Shown: in pieces, positions 34,937-43,109 of the stretch
How the letters are laid out: each line of letters begins with the position of its first letter
Position numbering within the stretch: the stretch's first letter is position 1
Position numbers and translations under genes: made by a program
Assembly (NCBI RefSeq): GCF_036880985.1
Contig: NZ_JBAJNO010000009.1
Location: forward strand, 1,674,001 to 1,738,000
Direction: 5' to 3'
Source of the DNA: Limibacter armeniacum
GTDB lineage: Bacteria > Bacteroidota > Bacteroidia > Cytophagales > Flammeovirgaceae
Length of the DNA stretch: 64,000 nucleotides
The notes under the pieces: generated by a model
Told to the model about the DNA's origin: nothing
Database searches by the model: none
What the model saw: the letters and a program-made list of their open reading frames with translations, nothing else

Positions 34937-35431
34937 TCATTGGGAGGCATCCACAATATAAGCTTCCCGGAGTATAAAGTTCATATACTGGATATCATGG
35001 TCATTCAACTCTAGCACACCTTCCATAATGATAGGCTTACGGTATTCCTCGTAAGTGATTTTTTCGGTTGGGTAAACCTCTGCTACTGTTTCTGGACCAG
35101 CCATTCCACAGAAAAAGCATTGGTCATAAGGAAACCTAGAAAGTACTATCATGTCTTTTCCGGTATAATCAAACGGCATGACATAGCCTTTGAGTCTAAC
35201 TTTTCTTCCCTCGTACGCTTTGATGTCGTCTGTAAAGAAAGGGTGCAGCACCTCTCCTCCAAATTCCTCTATGTACTTGGGAGTAAACTTGACATTCTTG
35301 AAAAGCTTCCATCCCTCAATGGTGGTGTTGGTTTGCGCTAAAAGTCCGCCTATAATGCCTTCTGCAAAAATGAAAGTGAATGCTATACGCTGTAAAAATT
35401 TGGTAAATCTTATGTGCTGGTATTTTCTCAT
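34937..35431 (-). CDS. Exported DUF3299-like protein
   Basis: A 164-residue protein with an N-terminal signal-like segment (FLQRIAFTFIFAEGIIGGLL) and a conserved exported domain. RKVRLKGYVMPFDYTGKDMI and the motif PYDQCFFCGMAGPETVAEVY resemble DUF3299-type periplasmic proteins. The CFFC pair could bind a metal. It stands next to the Fur-family gene at the start of the zinc cluster, but no copy of the paired operator was found in its upstream region. Function unknown; a periplasmic metal-related role is possible. Confidence 0.65.
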   Translation of the reverse strand: MRKYQHIRFTKFLQRIAFTFIFAEGIIGGLLAQTNTTIEGWKLFKNVKFTPKYIEEFGGEVLHPFFTDDIKAYEGRKVRLKGYVMPFDYTGKDMIVLSRFPYDQCFFCGMAGPETVAEVYPTEKITYEEYRKPIIMEGVLELNDHDIQYMNFILREAYIVDASQ

Positions 35432-35546
35432 GTCTATTGGATTGGTGCTTTTTTAATCGTTAGTCAATACTCATAAAACACAACAGTACGCTATTAAACC
35501 GTTCCTCTGCTCTCTTGGTCAATAAAAAAATAGACAAAGTGTATAA

Positions 35547-35960
35547 TTAAGAACATTCCATACAGATTCCTTCCAGCGTCAGGCTGCAGGTATTCACTTG
35601 AAATCCAGCAGTATCACAGACAGCAGGCACTGATATTTCTCGCATACAAAAAGTCTTGTCACATGCCTGGCAGATAAAATGGGCATGCTGCCTGACGTTT
35701 CCTTCTTCGGTATCTTCAGGATAGTACAAAGCATACCGGGCTACGTTATCCTTTTCCGGTACCTTGTGAATGAGTCCACACTCCAGAAAGGTAGCCAGCG
35801 TTCGATAGATCGTTGCCTTGTCCGCCTTGCCTTTTGATCGGGTTTTGATCTCACCAATTGATAACGCATGACTACATTCTCCTAGAAGTTTCAGCAGTTC
35901 AATTCTGAAAGTTGTTTTTCTGAGCTGATGTTGATGAAGGAGAGTCTTTGGTTCGGTCAT
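35547..35960 (-). CDS. zur: Fur-family metalloregulator, probably Zur
   Basis: Metal-dependent repressor, 137 residues. It has the winged helix (TTFRIELLKLLGECSHALSI ... KADKATIYRTLATFLECGLI) and the Fur-family metal segment RQHAHFICQACDKTFC, plus C-terminal Cys residues (TCSLTLEGICMEC) that form the structural Zn site. Zinc specificity is inferred from the neighbours: HisI/FolE-type paralogues, a COG0523 GTPase, a His-rich lipoprotein and TonB receptors. Two 15-bp palindromes (36007-36021 and 36044-36058) lie in its divergent promoter, so it probably represses itself. Confidence 0.85.
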   Translation of the reverse strand: MTEPKTLLHQHQLRKTTFRIELLKLLGECSHALSIGEIKTRSKGKADKATIYRTLATFLECGLIHKVPEKDNVARYALYYPEDTEEGNVRQHAHFICQACDKTFCMREISVPAVCDTAGFQVNTCSLTLEGICMECS

Positions 35961-36006
35961 AATAGTCTAAATTATTTTGACAAAATAAGGTGAAAAAAAT
36001 AATATA

Positions 36007-36021
36007 TGCAACAGTGTCGCA
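36007..36021. promoter_or_regulatory. Zur-type operator, distal copy
   Basis: TGCAACAGTGTCGCA, a 15-bp near-perfect palindrome between the divergent zur and merC-like genes. It starts 37 bp from its partner. The same consensus recurs upstream of the other zinc-cluster transcripts. Confidence 0.75.
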
Positions 36022-36037
36022 TTATTGAAATATCTTC

Positions 36038-36058
36038 TATATTTGCAACATAGTTGCA
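36038..36058 (+). promoter_or_regulatory. Promoter -7 element TATATTTG overlapping proximal Zur operator
   Basis: TATATTTG (36038-36045) fits the Bacteroidota -7 consensus TAnnTTTG. It runs directly into the operator TGCAACATAGTTGCA (36044-36058), so repressor binding would block the polymerase. It probably drives the merC-like gene. Confidence 0.7.
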
Positions 36059-36081
36059 TTTAAAAAAGATTATTTATCATC

Positions 36082-36495
36082 ATGATCGCATCTCTTCATA
36101 AGAAATCAGACCATATCGGAATTATGAGTTCGGCAGTTTGTCTACTGCATTGTGTGGCAACCCCATTTCTTTTTGCCGTTAAGAGCTGTTCGATGCATGG
36201 CTGTCAGCAGAGTCCTGTTTGGTGGGTATGGACAGATGTTTTTTTTCTGGTTCTTTCATTTATGGCAGTTGTGAAAAGCGTTCAAACCTCTCCTCTTAAA
36301 TGGGTCAGTACAGGCTTGCTTTTCTCTTGGCTAATTCTGGCATTCCTGGTTATTCAAGAGTATACCCTAGAGATAGAACTTCCTTTTTACCTGATCTATG
36401 TACCGGCTCTTACCCTGATTACGCTACATTTTTATAATCTTCAGCAATGCCGATGTAAAGCCCAATGCTGTCAAGTTGAAAGCGTAAATCACTAA
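36082..36495 (+). CDS. MerC-domain membrane protein
   Basis: A 137-residue inner-membrane protein with about four hydrophobic segments. HIGIMSSAVCLLHCVATPFLFAV matches the MerC start, including the paired Cys of the first helix (VCLLHC). Further Cys/His lie at the first loop (SCSMHGCQQS) and the C-terminus (CRCKAQCC). MerC transports mercury in resistance operons, but Bacteroidota copies beside Fur-family genes probably handle zinc or another metal. It is divergent from zur and shares its operators. A short inverted repeat (AATCACT/AGTGATT) follows the stop. Confidence 0.8.
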   Translation: MIASLHKKSDHIGIMSSAVCLLHCVATPFLFAVKSCSMHGCQQSPVWWVWTDVFFLVLSFMAVVKSVQTSPLKWVSTGLLFSWLILAFLVIQEYTLEIELPFYLIYVPALTLITLHFYNLQQCRCKAQCCQVESVNH

Positions 36496-36521
36496 CAGTG
36501 ATTAGAAAAATAGCCGCTATT

Positions 36522-36536
36522 TACAAAATAGTTGCA
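36522..36536 (+). promoter_or_regulatory. Degenerate Zur-type half-operator before the TonB receptor
   Basis: TACAAAATAGTTGCA keeps the right half TAGTTGCA of the operator but not the left half. It lies 110 bp upstream of the receptor ATG. It might be a weak site, and the receptor could also be reached by read-through from the merC-like gene. Confidence 0.4.
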
Positions 36537-36645
36537 AAAAATTGTTTTAGTGAAAAGTTGCCATAAACTAAATCAGAGCAGAAAGTGAAATGGCAAAGGG
36601 CGAATGATTTGCATTCATAGATCAATCAAGTAAGGTAAATCAGAT

Positions 36646-39054
36646 ATGAAATTTTGGAGACGTCTCTTCAGTTGGATCATACTTTTCAGCATTTCAGCTT
36701 CCCTTCAGGCACAGAAAAAGGAATGCACTTATAACATGCAGGGCAAAATACTAGATGCCGAAACGAAGGAACCCATTCCTTATGTGACGGTCAAGGTAAA
36801 GGATTCCAATCAATATACGCTGACTGATCTTGAGGGTAATTTCGTCCTGAAAGAACTCTGTGAGCAGCAACAGACCCTGATCATTTCATGTTTCGGGTAT
36901 TGCGATTCAATTTGTGAACAGAATCATCAGCATGGCAAATCTCCGCATATCTACCTGAGGCAGGAAGTGCGAGAGCTGGATGGGGTCGTTATTACGGCTT
37001 CTCCTGTAGAGACCACCGGCACTGCCAGCCTTGCTCAGGCAACACTCGGACGCGGTGTAATCGATCAGGATCTGACGCAGTCACTGGCAGCCGCCATCTC
37101 GGAGGAGGCTGGTGTGACGTTTACTTCCACAGGCCCGAATGTGGCACTTCCTGTTATTCATGGGCTTTATGGCAACCGGATTCTCGTCCTGAACAACGGA
37201 CTGAAACACGGTTTCCAAAACTGGGGCACCGACCATGCACCTGAGATTTCACTGGCCGCAGCTAACAACGTAACGGTTCTGAAAGGTGCTGCCGGTGTGC
37301 GTTTCGGTCCGGAAGCACTGGGAGGAGCGCTGCTGGTGGAATCGGCTCCCCTTTACCTGAACGAACCGTTCGAACTGGAGGCAACGACAGGCTTCCAGTC
37401 CAATGGCAGAGGAATACTGACCTCACTCAAAACCGGCAAAGGAGGCGAAAAATGGAGTTATCAAGTGGGCGGCAGCTACACCAGAATTGGGGACCGCCAC
37501 GCGCCGGACTACTCTCTGACGAACTCCGGAAAGGAAGAGCTGTCATTGCAAGGAGGCTTGCGCTACCGCCACAAGGATTGGAGCGCCAAGCTTTATTACA
37601 GCTTTGTAGACCAAAATCTGGCGCTCCTGTGCTCATCGATTGCAGACAGCGGTGATGCTTTTGCCAATGCCATCAATTCAGATGAACCGCTTTACATATT
37701 TCCTTTCTCGTACGACATCAATGAACCCAATCAGCTGACTGTCCACCACCTGGGAAAAGCGGAAATAGACTGGCACTATGCCGAAAACGGGAAGCTGACA
37801 TTCAGGACAGGCCTGCAGCTCAACAAGCGGCAGGAATTTGACGTGAGAAGAAACGCGAACAGCCCCATCATTGATTTAGATTTGCTGACTGCGGATTATC
37901 AGCTGGAATGGAAACACCCGGACTGGGCCCGTCTGGACGGACTGGTGGGCTTGCAACTTTTTACCCAGAACAATGACAACAATCCCGGTACAGGTACTAC
38001 TCCTTTTGTGCCCAACTACAATTCGACCCGCTACAGTGGTTTTATCATTGAGCGCCTCAGAAAAGAGCAGAATACTTTTGAGGTGGGGCTGCGCCTGGAT
38101 TATGAGCATAACAATGTAAGAGGACGTGAAACCAATCAGGATATATTCCGGGATGATTACGAATTCACCAACCTGACGGCTTCGCTGGGGTACATCCGTG
38201 AGCTGTCTGAAAGCTCGACCTTTCGCACCAATTTCGGAACCGCCTGGCGTACCCCCAATATGGCAGAGCTGTACAGCTTCGGTCAGCATGGCTTCAAGTC
38301 TTCTTTCGGACTGTTACGTTACGGAGTAGAAAACGGAAGACTCACCACTGATGAAGTGACAAAGCTGAATGAGAGCAACATAGAGGCTGAAAGGGGATTC
38401 AAGTGGATCAACGAATGGCAAACACAGCAACAGGATCATTCCCTTACCCTGACAGCCTATTCCCATTACATACAGAACTTTATTTATGACCGACCTGTTA
38501 CCGTCACAGGCTCTGTCAGAGGTCCTATGCCTGTCTTTATCTTTGAACAGGCGGACGCTCTCTTCTTGGGAACGGACTTTACCTGGCAGCAGCAATGGAG
38601 CCCTTCGCTACAGGGGCGCTATTCCCTTAGCTACCTATGGTTCCGCAATATTGAGGACGATGAGGTACTGATCAATCAGCCTCCACTCACTACTGCCTAC
38701 AAGTTGGAATGGACGACGCCCGATTTCTGGGAAATCAGGCAATCCACCCTAACGGTTAAACCCAGCTATACCTTCCGGCAGTTCCAGGCACCCCGCACCG
38801 TTTCTCCCGACCAGATCATTGACGGTTCGGTCACCATCACACCCGATTCCGAAATATTCGATTTCAGGGATGCACCGGACGGTTACTTTCTGCTCGATAT
38901 CTCCTGGGGGTTCAAAGTGGGAGATTTCGCAGCCAATATTGCGGTACAGAACCTACTTAATACCCGCTACCGCAACTATCTGAATGAGATGCGGTACTTC
39001 GCTGACGAGCCTGGCAGAAACTTCCTGCTGACAGTCCGTTACCTTTTGCAGTAA
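36646..39054 (+). CDS. TonB-dependent outer-membrane receptor, ZnuD-like
   Basis: An 802-residue outer-membrane transporter. After a signal peptide (IILFSISASLQAQ) comes a carboxypeptidase-regulatory-like domain (MQGKILDAETKEPIPYVTVK ... DLEGNFVL, about 28-100), then a plug domain (ISEEAGVTFTSTGPNVALPV, GNRILVLNNGLKHG, VLKGAAGVRFGPEALGG) and a 22-strand-type barrel ending MRYFADEPGRNFLLTVRYLL. It heads an operon with an acidic lipoprotein, a HisI-like and a FolE-like enzyme. This resembles Zur-controlled zinc receptors (ZnuD type). The substrate, free zinc or a chelate, is inferred from context only. Confidence 0.85.
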   Translation: MKFWRRLFSWIILFSISASLQAQKKECTYNMQGKILDAETKEPIPYVTVKVKDSNQYTLTDLEGNFVLKELCEQQQTLIISCFGYCDSICEQNHQHGKSPHIYLRQEVRELDGVVITASPVETTGTASLAQATLGRGVIDQDLTQSLAAAISEEAGVTFTSTGPNVALPVIHGLYGNRILVLNNGLKHGFQNWGTDHAPEISLAAANNVTVLKGAAGVRFGPEALGGALLVESAPLYLNEPFELEATTGFQSNGRGILTSLKTGKGGEKWSYQVGGSYTRIGDRHAPDYSLTNSGKEELSLQGGLRYRHKDWSAKLYYSFVDQNLALLCSSIADSGDAFANAINSDEPLYIFPFSYDINEPNQLTVHHLGKAEIDWHYAENGKLTFRTGLQLNKRQEFDVRRNANSPIIDLDLLTADYQLEWKHPDWARLDGLVGLQLFTQNNDNNPGTGTTPFVPNYNSTRYSGFIIERLRKEQNTFEVGLRLDYEHNNVRGRETNQDIFRDDYEFTNLTASLGYIRELSESSTFRTNFGTAWRTPNMAELYSFGQHGFKSSFGLLRYGVENGRLTTDEVTKLNESNIEAERGFKWINEWQTQQQDHSLTLTAYSHYIQNFIYDRPVTVTGSVRGPMPVFIFEQADALFLGTDFTWQQQWSPSLQGRYSLSYLWFRNIEDDEVLINQPPLTTAYKLEWTTPDFWEIRQSTLTVKPSYTFRQFQAPRTVSPDQIIDGSVTITPDSEIFDFRDAPDGYFLLDISWGFKVGDFAANIAVQNLLNTRYRNYLNEMRYFADEPGRNFLLTVRYLLQ

Positions 39055-39188
39055 ATAAACCCTCTTGGATTTACCGGAGCGCTTCATCAGTCTATTTCGA
39101 AGCCTCCTTCCTATAGTATTGTTTTGATGACAGGCAGTTGCCATCAAGCTTTTTCACTCAATTATTCACTAAAATTAATGACTCAAAA

Positions 39189-39797
39189 ATGGAAAACTTA
39201 AAACGATTTGGACGCTATGCCCTACTGCTTGCCGGACTGGCTTTTATGGGTTGTGATGATGACGATGATGCGCCAGCACCTGAAAACGAGACGGAAGTAA
39301 TCACGGACGTCACCCTGGTCTTTACCAATGATGCCGACCCTAGCGATGTAGTAACGGCACGGGCTGAAGATCCTGACGGAGAAGGCGTGGATGACCTGGA
39401 AATCATCGATGAGATTAACCTGACGGCAGGTACCACCTACACGCTGACGTTTGAGATTGAGAATAACCTGGACTCTCCGGGTGAGGATATCGGGGAAGAG
39501 ATTGCCGAAGAGGATGACGAACACCAGTTCTTTTTCAGCTTTACAGAAGATGCTTTCTCAGACCCGACAGGGAACGGCAATATCGATAACACCTCGGACC
39601 CGGTCAACTATGCCGACTCGGATGACAATAACAATCCGGTAGGGTTATTAACCACCTGGACGACTTCTTCCGACGCACTGTCCGATGGAACCTTTACGGT
39701 ACGTCTTCAGCACCAGCCAGACATCAAGTCCTCGTCTACTGGCGCTAATGACGGTGACACTGACTTTGATCTGACATTTGTGCTGAATATCCAATAA
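39189..39797 (+). CDS. Acidic surface-type lipoprotein
   Basis: A 202-residue lipoprotein from ATG 39189. The signal ends LLAGLAFMGC followed by DDDDDAPAPENET, an acidic run after the lipobox Cys like the Bacteroidota surface-export signal. The mature part is strongly acidic (TVEGVDDLEII-type segments, DSPGEDIGEEIAEEDDEHQF, DPVNYADSDDNNNP) and probably beta-rich. It follows the TonB receptor by about 130 bp and is likely its surface partner. The many Asp, plus DDEHQF, suggest metal binding, but no family was recognised. Confidence 0.7.
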   Translation: MENLKRFGRYALLLAGLAFMGCDDDDDAPAPENETEVITDVTLVFTNDADPSDVVTARAEDPDGEGVDDLEIIDEINLTAGTTYTLTFEIENNLDSPGEDIGEEIAEEDDEHQFFFSFTEDAFSDPTGNGNIDNTSDPVNYADSDDNNNPVGLLTTWTTSSDALSDGTFTVRLQHQPDIKSSSTGANDGDTDFDLTFVLNIQ

Positions 39798-39878
39798 GAA
39801 AAACTGTGCAGGGCTGGTGACATTTTTTGATCCCTCGTGGTTCGTCATAGTCCTGTACCTATTTATTACCCCCTTATT

Positions 39879-40286
39879 ATGCTATCAACGTCATTAATAG
39901 CCATTGAAGAAGGGAACCAATGCCTTCTTCAGTTTGAGAAACGAGGTGGCTTGCTGCCTGTCGCAGTGCAGGAACACGCTACCGGTCAGATCCTGATGCT
40001 GGCTTCCGTCAGCAAAGAGGCATTCGAAAAAACGATCCGAACCGGTAAAGCCACTTTTTGGTCAACTTCCCGGCAGGCGCTCTGGACCAAGGGTGAAACC
40101 TCCGGTGAATATTTACAGATGGTCGACATACTGGTGGACTGTGACCAGGATGCACTGGTCTATCAGGTCACCATGGAGAGGAACGGTGCGTGCCATACCT
40201 TCAGTCAGTCCGGGAAACCCCGCAAGAGCTGTTTTTACCGCCGGTACGATATCGAAGAAGAACAACTGGATTTTATAGAGAAATAA
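39879..40286 (+). CDS. hisI: HisI-like phosphoribosyl-AMP cyclohydrolase paralogue
   Basis: A 135-residue protein of the PRA-CH family, which opens the ring of phosphoribosyl-AMP in histidine synthesis. Conserved parts are ILMLASVSKEAFEKTIRTGK, ATFWSTSRQALWTKGETSG, the metal motif VDCDQDAL and NGACHT ... SCFYRRYD with two zinc-site Cys. No other histidine genes are near. Stand-alone HisI paralogues in zinc-repressed operons are thought to back up the housekeeping zinc enzyme. ATG 39879 is chosen because the family starts here; the frame is open further upstream. FolE follows after 5 bp. Confidence 0.85.
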   Translation: MLSTSLIAIEEGNQCLLQFEKRGGLLPVAVQEHATGQILMLASVSKEAFEKTIRTGKATFWSTSRQALWTKGETSGEYLQMVDILVDCDQDALVYQVTMERNGACHTFSQSGKPRKSCFYRRYDIEEEQLDFIEK

Positions 40287-40291
40287 TAAAA

Positions 40292-40957
40292 ATGGACAAG
40301 AACAAGGAAGCACAACTGCTCTTTGAGGAACAGGGTGATCAGCACCTGATGAGCAATATAGAAACGCCTATGTTGCCTCAGGCATTTAATATCAGTGATG
40401 AGGAAAAAATTGCCACGATACAGGAGTACTTTGCCGGTATCATGGAAACACTTGGGCTGGACCTGAAGGACGACAGCCTGAAAGGAACCCCCTATCGGGT
40501 AGCGAAGATGTATGTGAAGGAAATATTCAGCGGGCTGAACCCTGACAATATGCCTTCCCTATCGGTTTTTGACAACAGGTACCAGTACGGCAAGATGCTG
40601 GTCGAAAAGAATATCACCTTCCATTCGGCTTGTGAGCATCATTTCCTGCCGATTGTCGGCAAGGCACATGTCGGGTATATCTCTTCCGGAAAAGTGATCG
40701 GTCTCTCAAAAATCAACAGGCTGGTGGAATATTTCGGTCAGCGCCCGCAGGTGCAGGAACGTATGACGCTGCAGGTATGCCGCACCCTTCAGGAAGCACT
40801 GCAGACAGAGAGTGTGATAGTGGTCGTGGAAGCGGAGCATTTATGCATTTCAAGCAGGGGAATAAAAGACCCGACCAGCTCAACGGTGACGCTGGAATAC
40901 GGGGGTGAGTTCAATGACAAAGCATTAAGGGAGAGCTTTCTTCAGCTGATTCAGTAA
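40292..40957 (+). CDS. folE: GTP cyclohydrolase I (FolE, type IA)
   Basis: Converts GTP to dihydroneopterin triphosphate, the first step to folate-type cofactors. The 221-residue protein has the full active site: HSACEHHFLPIVGKAHVGYI with zinc ligands Cys and His, GLSKINRLVEYFGQRPQVQERM, and EHLCISSRGIKDPTSSTVT with the third zinc ligand Cys. All three ligands are kept, so it is a zinc enzyme and not the zinc-independent FolE2 often found under Zur. It is the last gene of the TonB receptor operon and a hairpin follows. Confidence 0.93.
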   Translation: MDKNKEAQLLFEEQGDQHLMSNIETPMLPQAFNISDEEKIATIQEYFAGIMETLGLDLKDDSLKGTPYRVAKMYVKEIFSGLNPDNMPSLSVFDNRYQYGKMLVEKNITFHSACEHHFLPIVGKAHVGYISSGKVIGLSKINRLVEYFGQRPQVQERMTLQVCRTLQEALQTESVIVVVEAEHLCISSRGIKDPTSSTVTLEYGGEFNDKALRESFLQLIQ

Positions 40958-40999
40958 CGGTATCCTTTTTATTTGACCGTTGATTGATAAAGAAAAATC

Positions 41000-41050
41000 G
41001 CCTTTTGGTCGTCTCATCCTAAATAGGACAGAACAACCAAAAGGCGTTTA
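41000..41050. terminator. Hairpin terminator after folE
   Basis: CGCCTTTTGGT (41000-41010) pairs with ACCAAAAGGCG (41037-41047), with an inner TCCTA/TAGGA. A-rich sequence lies before it and TTTAGGTATTTA after it. It can serve both folE and the convergent lipoprotein gene. Confidence 0.7.
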
Positions 41051-41090
41051 GGTATTTATTCTATAATACTACCTTATGAAGAAATGAGAA

Positions 41091-41519
41091 TCAATTTCTT
41101 TCACGGTCATCTAATTGTGACGAACGAACGATACTCATGCGTTGGTGAAGTTGATCAAGACGTTTTTTTAATTCCTGTTGAATGGCAAGCATCTGATTCG
41201 GAGTAACCTTCACTTGCTGGTGATCATGGTGGTGGTGCCCGCCTTCATGATCATGATGATCTTTGTTACCAGGAACCTCAACAACATCTTCTTCCCACGT
41301 ATCGAGATATTTTTTCCAAACTTTAACTGAATCTGTTAAAGCATTGTTGAGAGAATCTCGTCCATAATCTTCCAAGCGTTCCTCAAGAATATGGGCTGAT
41401 TTTATCATTTCATTGTGAATTTCAGCAGCCTGTTTTAGGGTCTTTTCATCCCTTTCATGTTTTGTACCACATGCTCCCATTATCAAGCAGCATAACAACA
41501 CACACGGTTGAATTTTCAT
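41091..41519 (-). CDS. His-rich zinc-binding-type lipoprotein
   Basis: A 142-residue lipoprotein (signal ending LLCCLIMGAC). A helical region (LKQAAEIHNEMIKSAHILEE ... WKKYLDTWEEDV) is followed by a histidine cluster (DHHDHEGGHHHHDHQQ, about residues 86-101) and another helix. The His cluster should bind zinc or another transition metal in the periplasm or at the outer membrane. It is transcribed towards folE. A 15-bp operator-like palindrome (TGCAATTTTATTGCA) lies 68 bp upstream of the start. Confidence 0.78.
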   Translation of the reverse strand: MKIQPCVLLCCLIMGACGTKHERDEKTLKQAAEIHNEMIKSAHILEERLEDYGRDSLNNALTDSVKVWKKYLDTWEEDVVEVPGNKDHHDHEGGHHHHDHQQVKVTPNQMLAIQQELKKRLDQLHQRMSIVRSSQLDDRERN

Positions 41520-41586
41520 GTAATCCTACACTTTATAAGTTTTTGTAAATGGCTCCACAGCAAAATTATTTCAATATAATCGCAAA

Positions 41587-41601
41587 TGCAATTTTATTGC
41601 A
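41587..41601. promoter_or_regulatory. Zur-type operator, single copy
   Basis: TGCAATTTTATTGCA is a palindromic relative of the zinc-cluster operator, 68 bp before the His-rich lipoprotein start. Unlike the other promoters, no partner copy 37-38 bp away was found. Confidence 0.55.
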
Positions 41602-41682
41602 TTTATAACAAAAGAATGATAGAAAAACAATTTGCCGAACAAATGATGATCGTACCCAAGATATTGGTCGTTCAAACAAAAA

Positions 41683-41740
41683 AATCCTGAGCATTGATCT
41701 TCTTGTTTACACTACAAAGATCTAACTCAGGATTTTCTTT
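41683..41740. terminator. Bidirectional terminator of the ABC transporter operon
   Basis: AATCCTGAG (41683-41691) pairs with CTCAGGATT (41726-41734), with inner GATCTT/AAGATC. A T run follows on the plus side and an A run precedes it (T run for the minus strand). It lies 50 bp after the stop of the minus-strand permease gene. Confidence 0.75.
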
Positions 41741-41789
41741 TCAACCATCCACTCCTTAACAGGGTAGTACTATGATCTACTAGTGAGGT

Positions 41790-43109
41790 TTACTTTTTCG
41801 ATAACCCCTTCTTATATTCTAAAAACTTCGTTTTATCCACTTTCACTTCATGCCAGATATCCATCACCATCGTTTGGATTTGCTGATCAATTAATTCCTG
41901 AAGCTCATTCCGGTAAGTCTGGTAATCATCGTAGTGACTTTGAGAGACTGCGTTGAATTGATTCTGGAAAAAAAGAATCGGGTTGAACCAAAAAGACACG
42001 CGGATCAACCTGTTTTTCTCCAAATGGTCATCCTCAATGGCAGCAATGCTCTCTTTCATCATCTCATTGACCAGAGCAGGCACCGATCGTCTTGTCATCA
42101 TGCCTGCTTTTTCAGCATCTTGTGCTACTGGGCTATCCGCCAGTTCAGGAAACAAAGCATCGAGTTTGGTTTGCAATGTACCATTGGGAAGCTGATATAG
42201 CGTTTCGCGTTTGTCCCGCTGAACATCAATCAGGTCCACCATCAAGTTAGTTGGATGGGTCAGGCTGATCCACTGATGGGCAATGGCTGGGGCAATGAAA
42301 GCAAACAACAGCCAGACGGCTACCATCTTAAGGGTATTACCCATAATACTTTTCCCCTTTCTCAGGAGCAGGTAATAAACCGCTGACCAGAAAGCGAGGT
42401 ACAAAAAGCTGTACAACACCATTTGACCAAAAGCACCACTTGCAGTGATTAGAATGTTGGTCAGCATTGCCCCATACAGCAGCAGCCCTACAATAACCAG
42501 AAAAAGTAACCCTAAGTAAAAGGCAATTCTTGAAAGCATCCAGGTGTGCTGTGAAGCTGTCTGCACTTCAATTAACGGCAGGAACCCTTGTTCCGCTTCG
42601 GCACTTCTCAGGTTGTAAAGCCATATCAGCAAAAGCAAGGGCAGAAAGTAAAGCAAGGAAAAGGAAAAATCCAGGGTTCCTGTCAGCAGACGCTCAGGAT
42701 TTGCAATTTCCTTGGCCATGTCCGCATCGTAGGGGCTTGCCGACAAGGTAACATGTTTGTAGTAACCGTATTCCTCCGCCTGTCCAATACTGTAAACCAG
42801 TGCCGGCGAGGGTGCCTTTATATGGTAAATATTGCTGTATCGGATTGCCCAGAAAGGATCTGACAGGTTAACCCACGGACGACCTTCGGGGCTACTTTCT
42901 CCTTTTTCGTAGAGTGAGAGGTATTCCTTGGTTTCCTTCTCAGCTTTTGCCTCTATATGTTCAATTTCAGCCAAACGATCTCGGAAGAGGTTGGCACCAT
43001 TGTGAAGACCATAACCACTAGTCACGATAAATAGCAGCAAAGCGACTATCTTGAAAGGACTGCGGGTAAAGTGCTTCCATTCGTAAAAAAATATATGAAG
43101 ACCTCTCAT
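41790..43109 (-). CDS. ABC-2 type permease, DUF3526-like (second subunit)
   Basis: A 439-residue inner-membrane protein. It starts EWKHFTRSPFKIVALLLFIV (first helix), has a large extracytoplasmic segment of about 120 residues, then about five helices (SLLYFLPLLLLIWLYNLRSA, FYLGLLFLVIVGLLLYGAML, FLYLAFWSAVYYLLLRKG, LKMVAVWLLFAFIAPAIAHQ), and ends in a C-terminal amphipathic part. This ABC-2/DUF3526 layout occurs in exporters of unknown substrate in Bacteroidota. It overlaps the other permease by ATGA and shares an operon with the ATPase. The operators upstream of that operon place it in the zinc response. Confidence 0.8.
   Translation of the reverse strand: MRGLHIFFYEWKHFTRSPFKIVALLLFIVTSGYGLHNGANLFRDRLAEIEHIEAKAEKETKEYLSLYEKGESSPEGRPWVNLSDPFWAIRYSNIYHIKAPSPALVYSIGQAEEYGYYKHVTLSASPYDADMAKEIANPERLLTGTLDFSFSLLYFLPLLLLIWLYNLRSAEAEQGFLPLIEVQTASQHTWMLSRIAFYLGLLFLVIVGLLLYGAMLTNILITASGAFGQMVLYSFLYLAFWSAVYYLLLRKGKSIMGNTLKMVAVWLLFAFIAPAIAHQWISLTHPTNLMVDLIDVQRDKRETLYQLPNGTLQTKLDALFPELADSPVAQDAEKAGMMTRRSVPALVNEMMKESIAAIEDDHLEKNRLIRVSFWFNPILFFQNQFNAVSQSHYDDYQTYRNELQELIDQQIQTMVMDIWHEVKVDKTKFLEYKKGLSKK

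Noticed and set aside
35547-35960. Iron regulator Fur or peroxide regulator PerR
   Set aside because: The surrounding genes are of zinc type (COG0523, HisI/FolE, His-rich lipoprotein); sequence alone cannot exclude it, so the Zur call rests on context.
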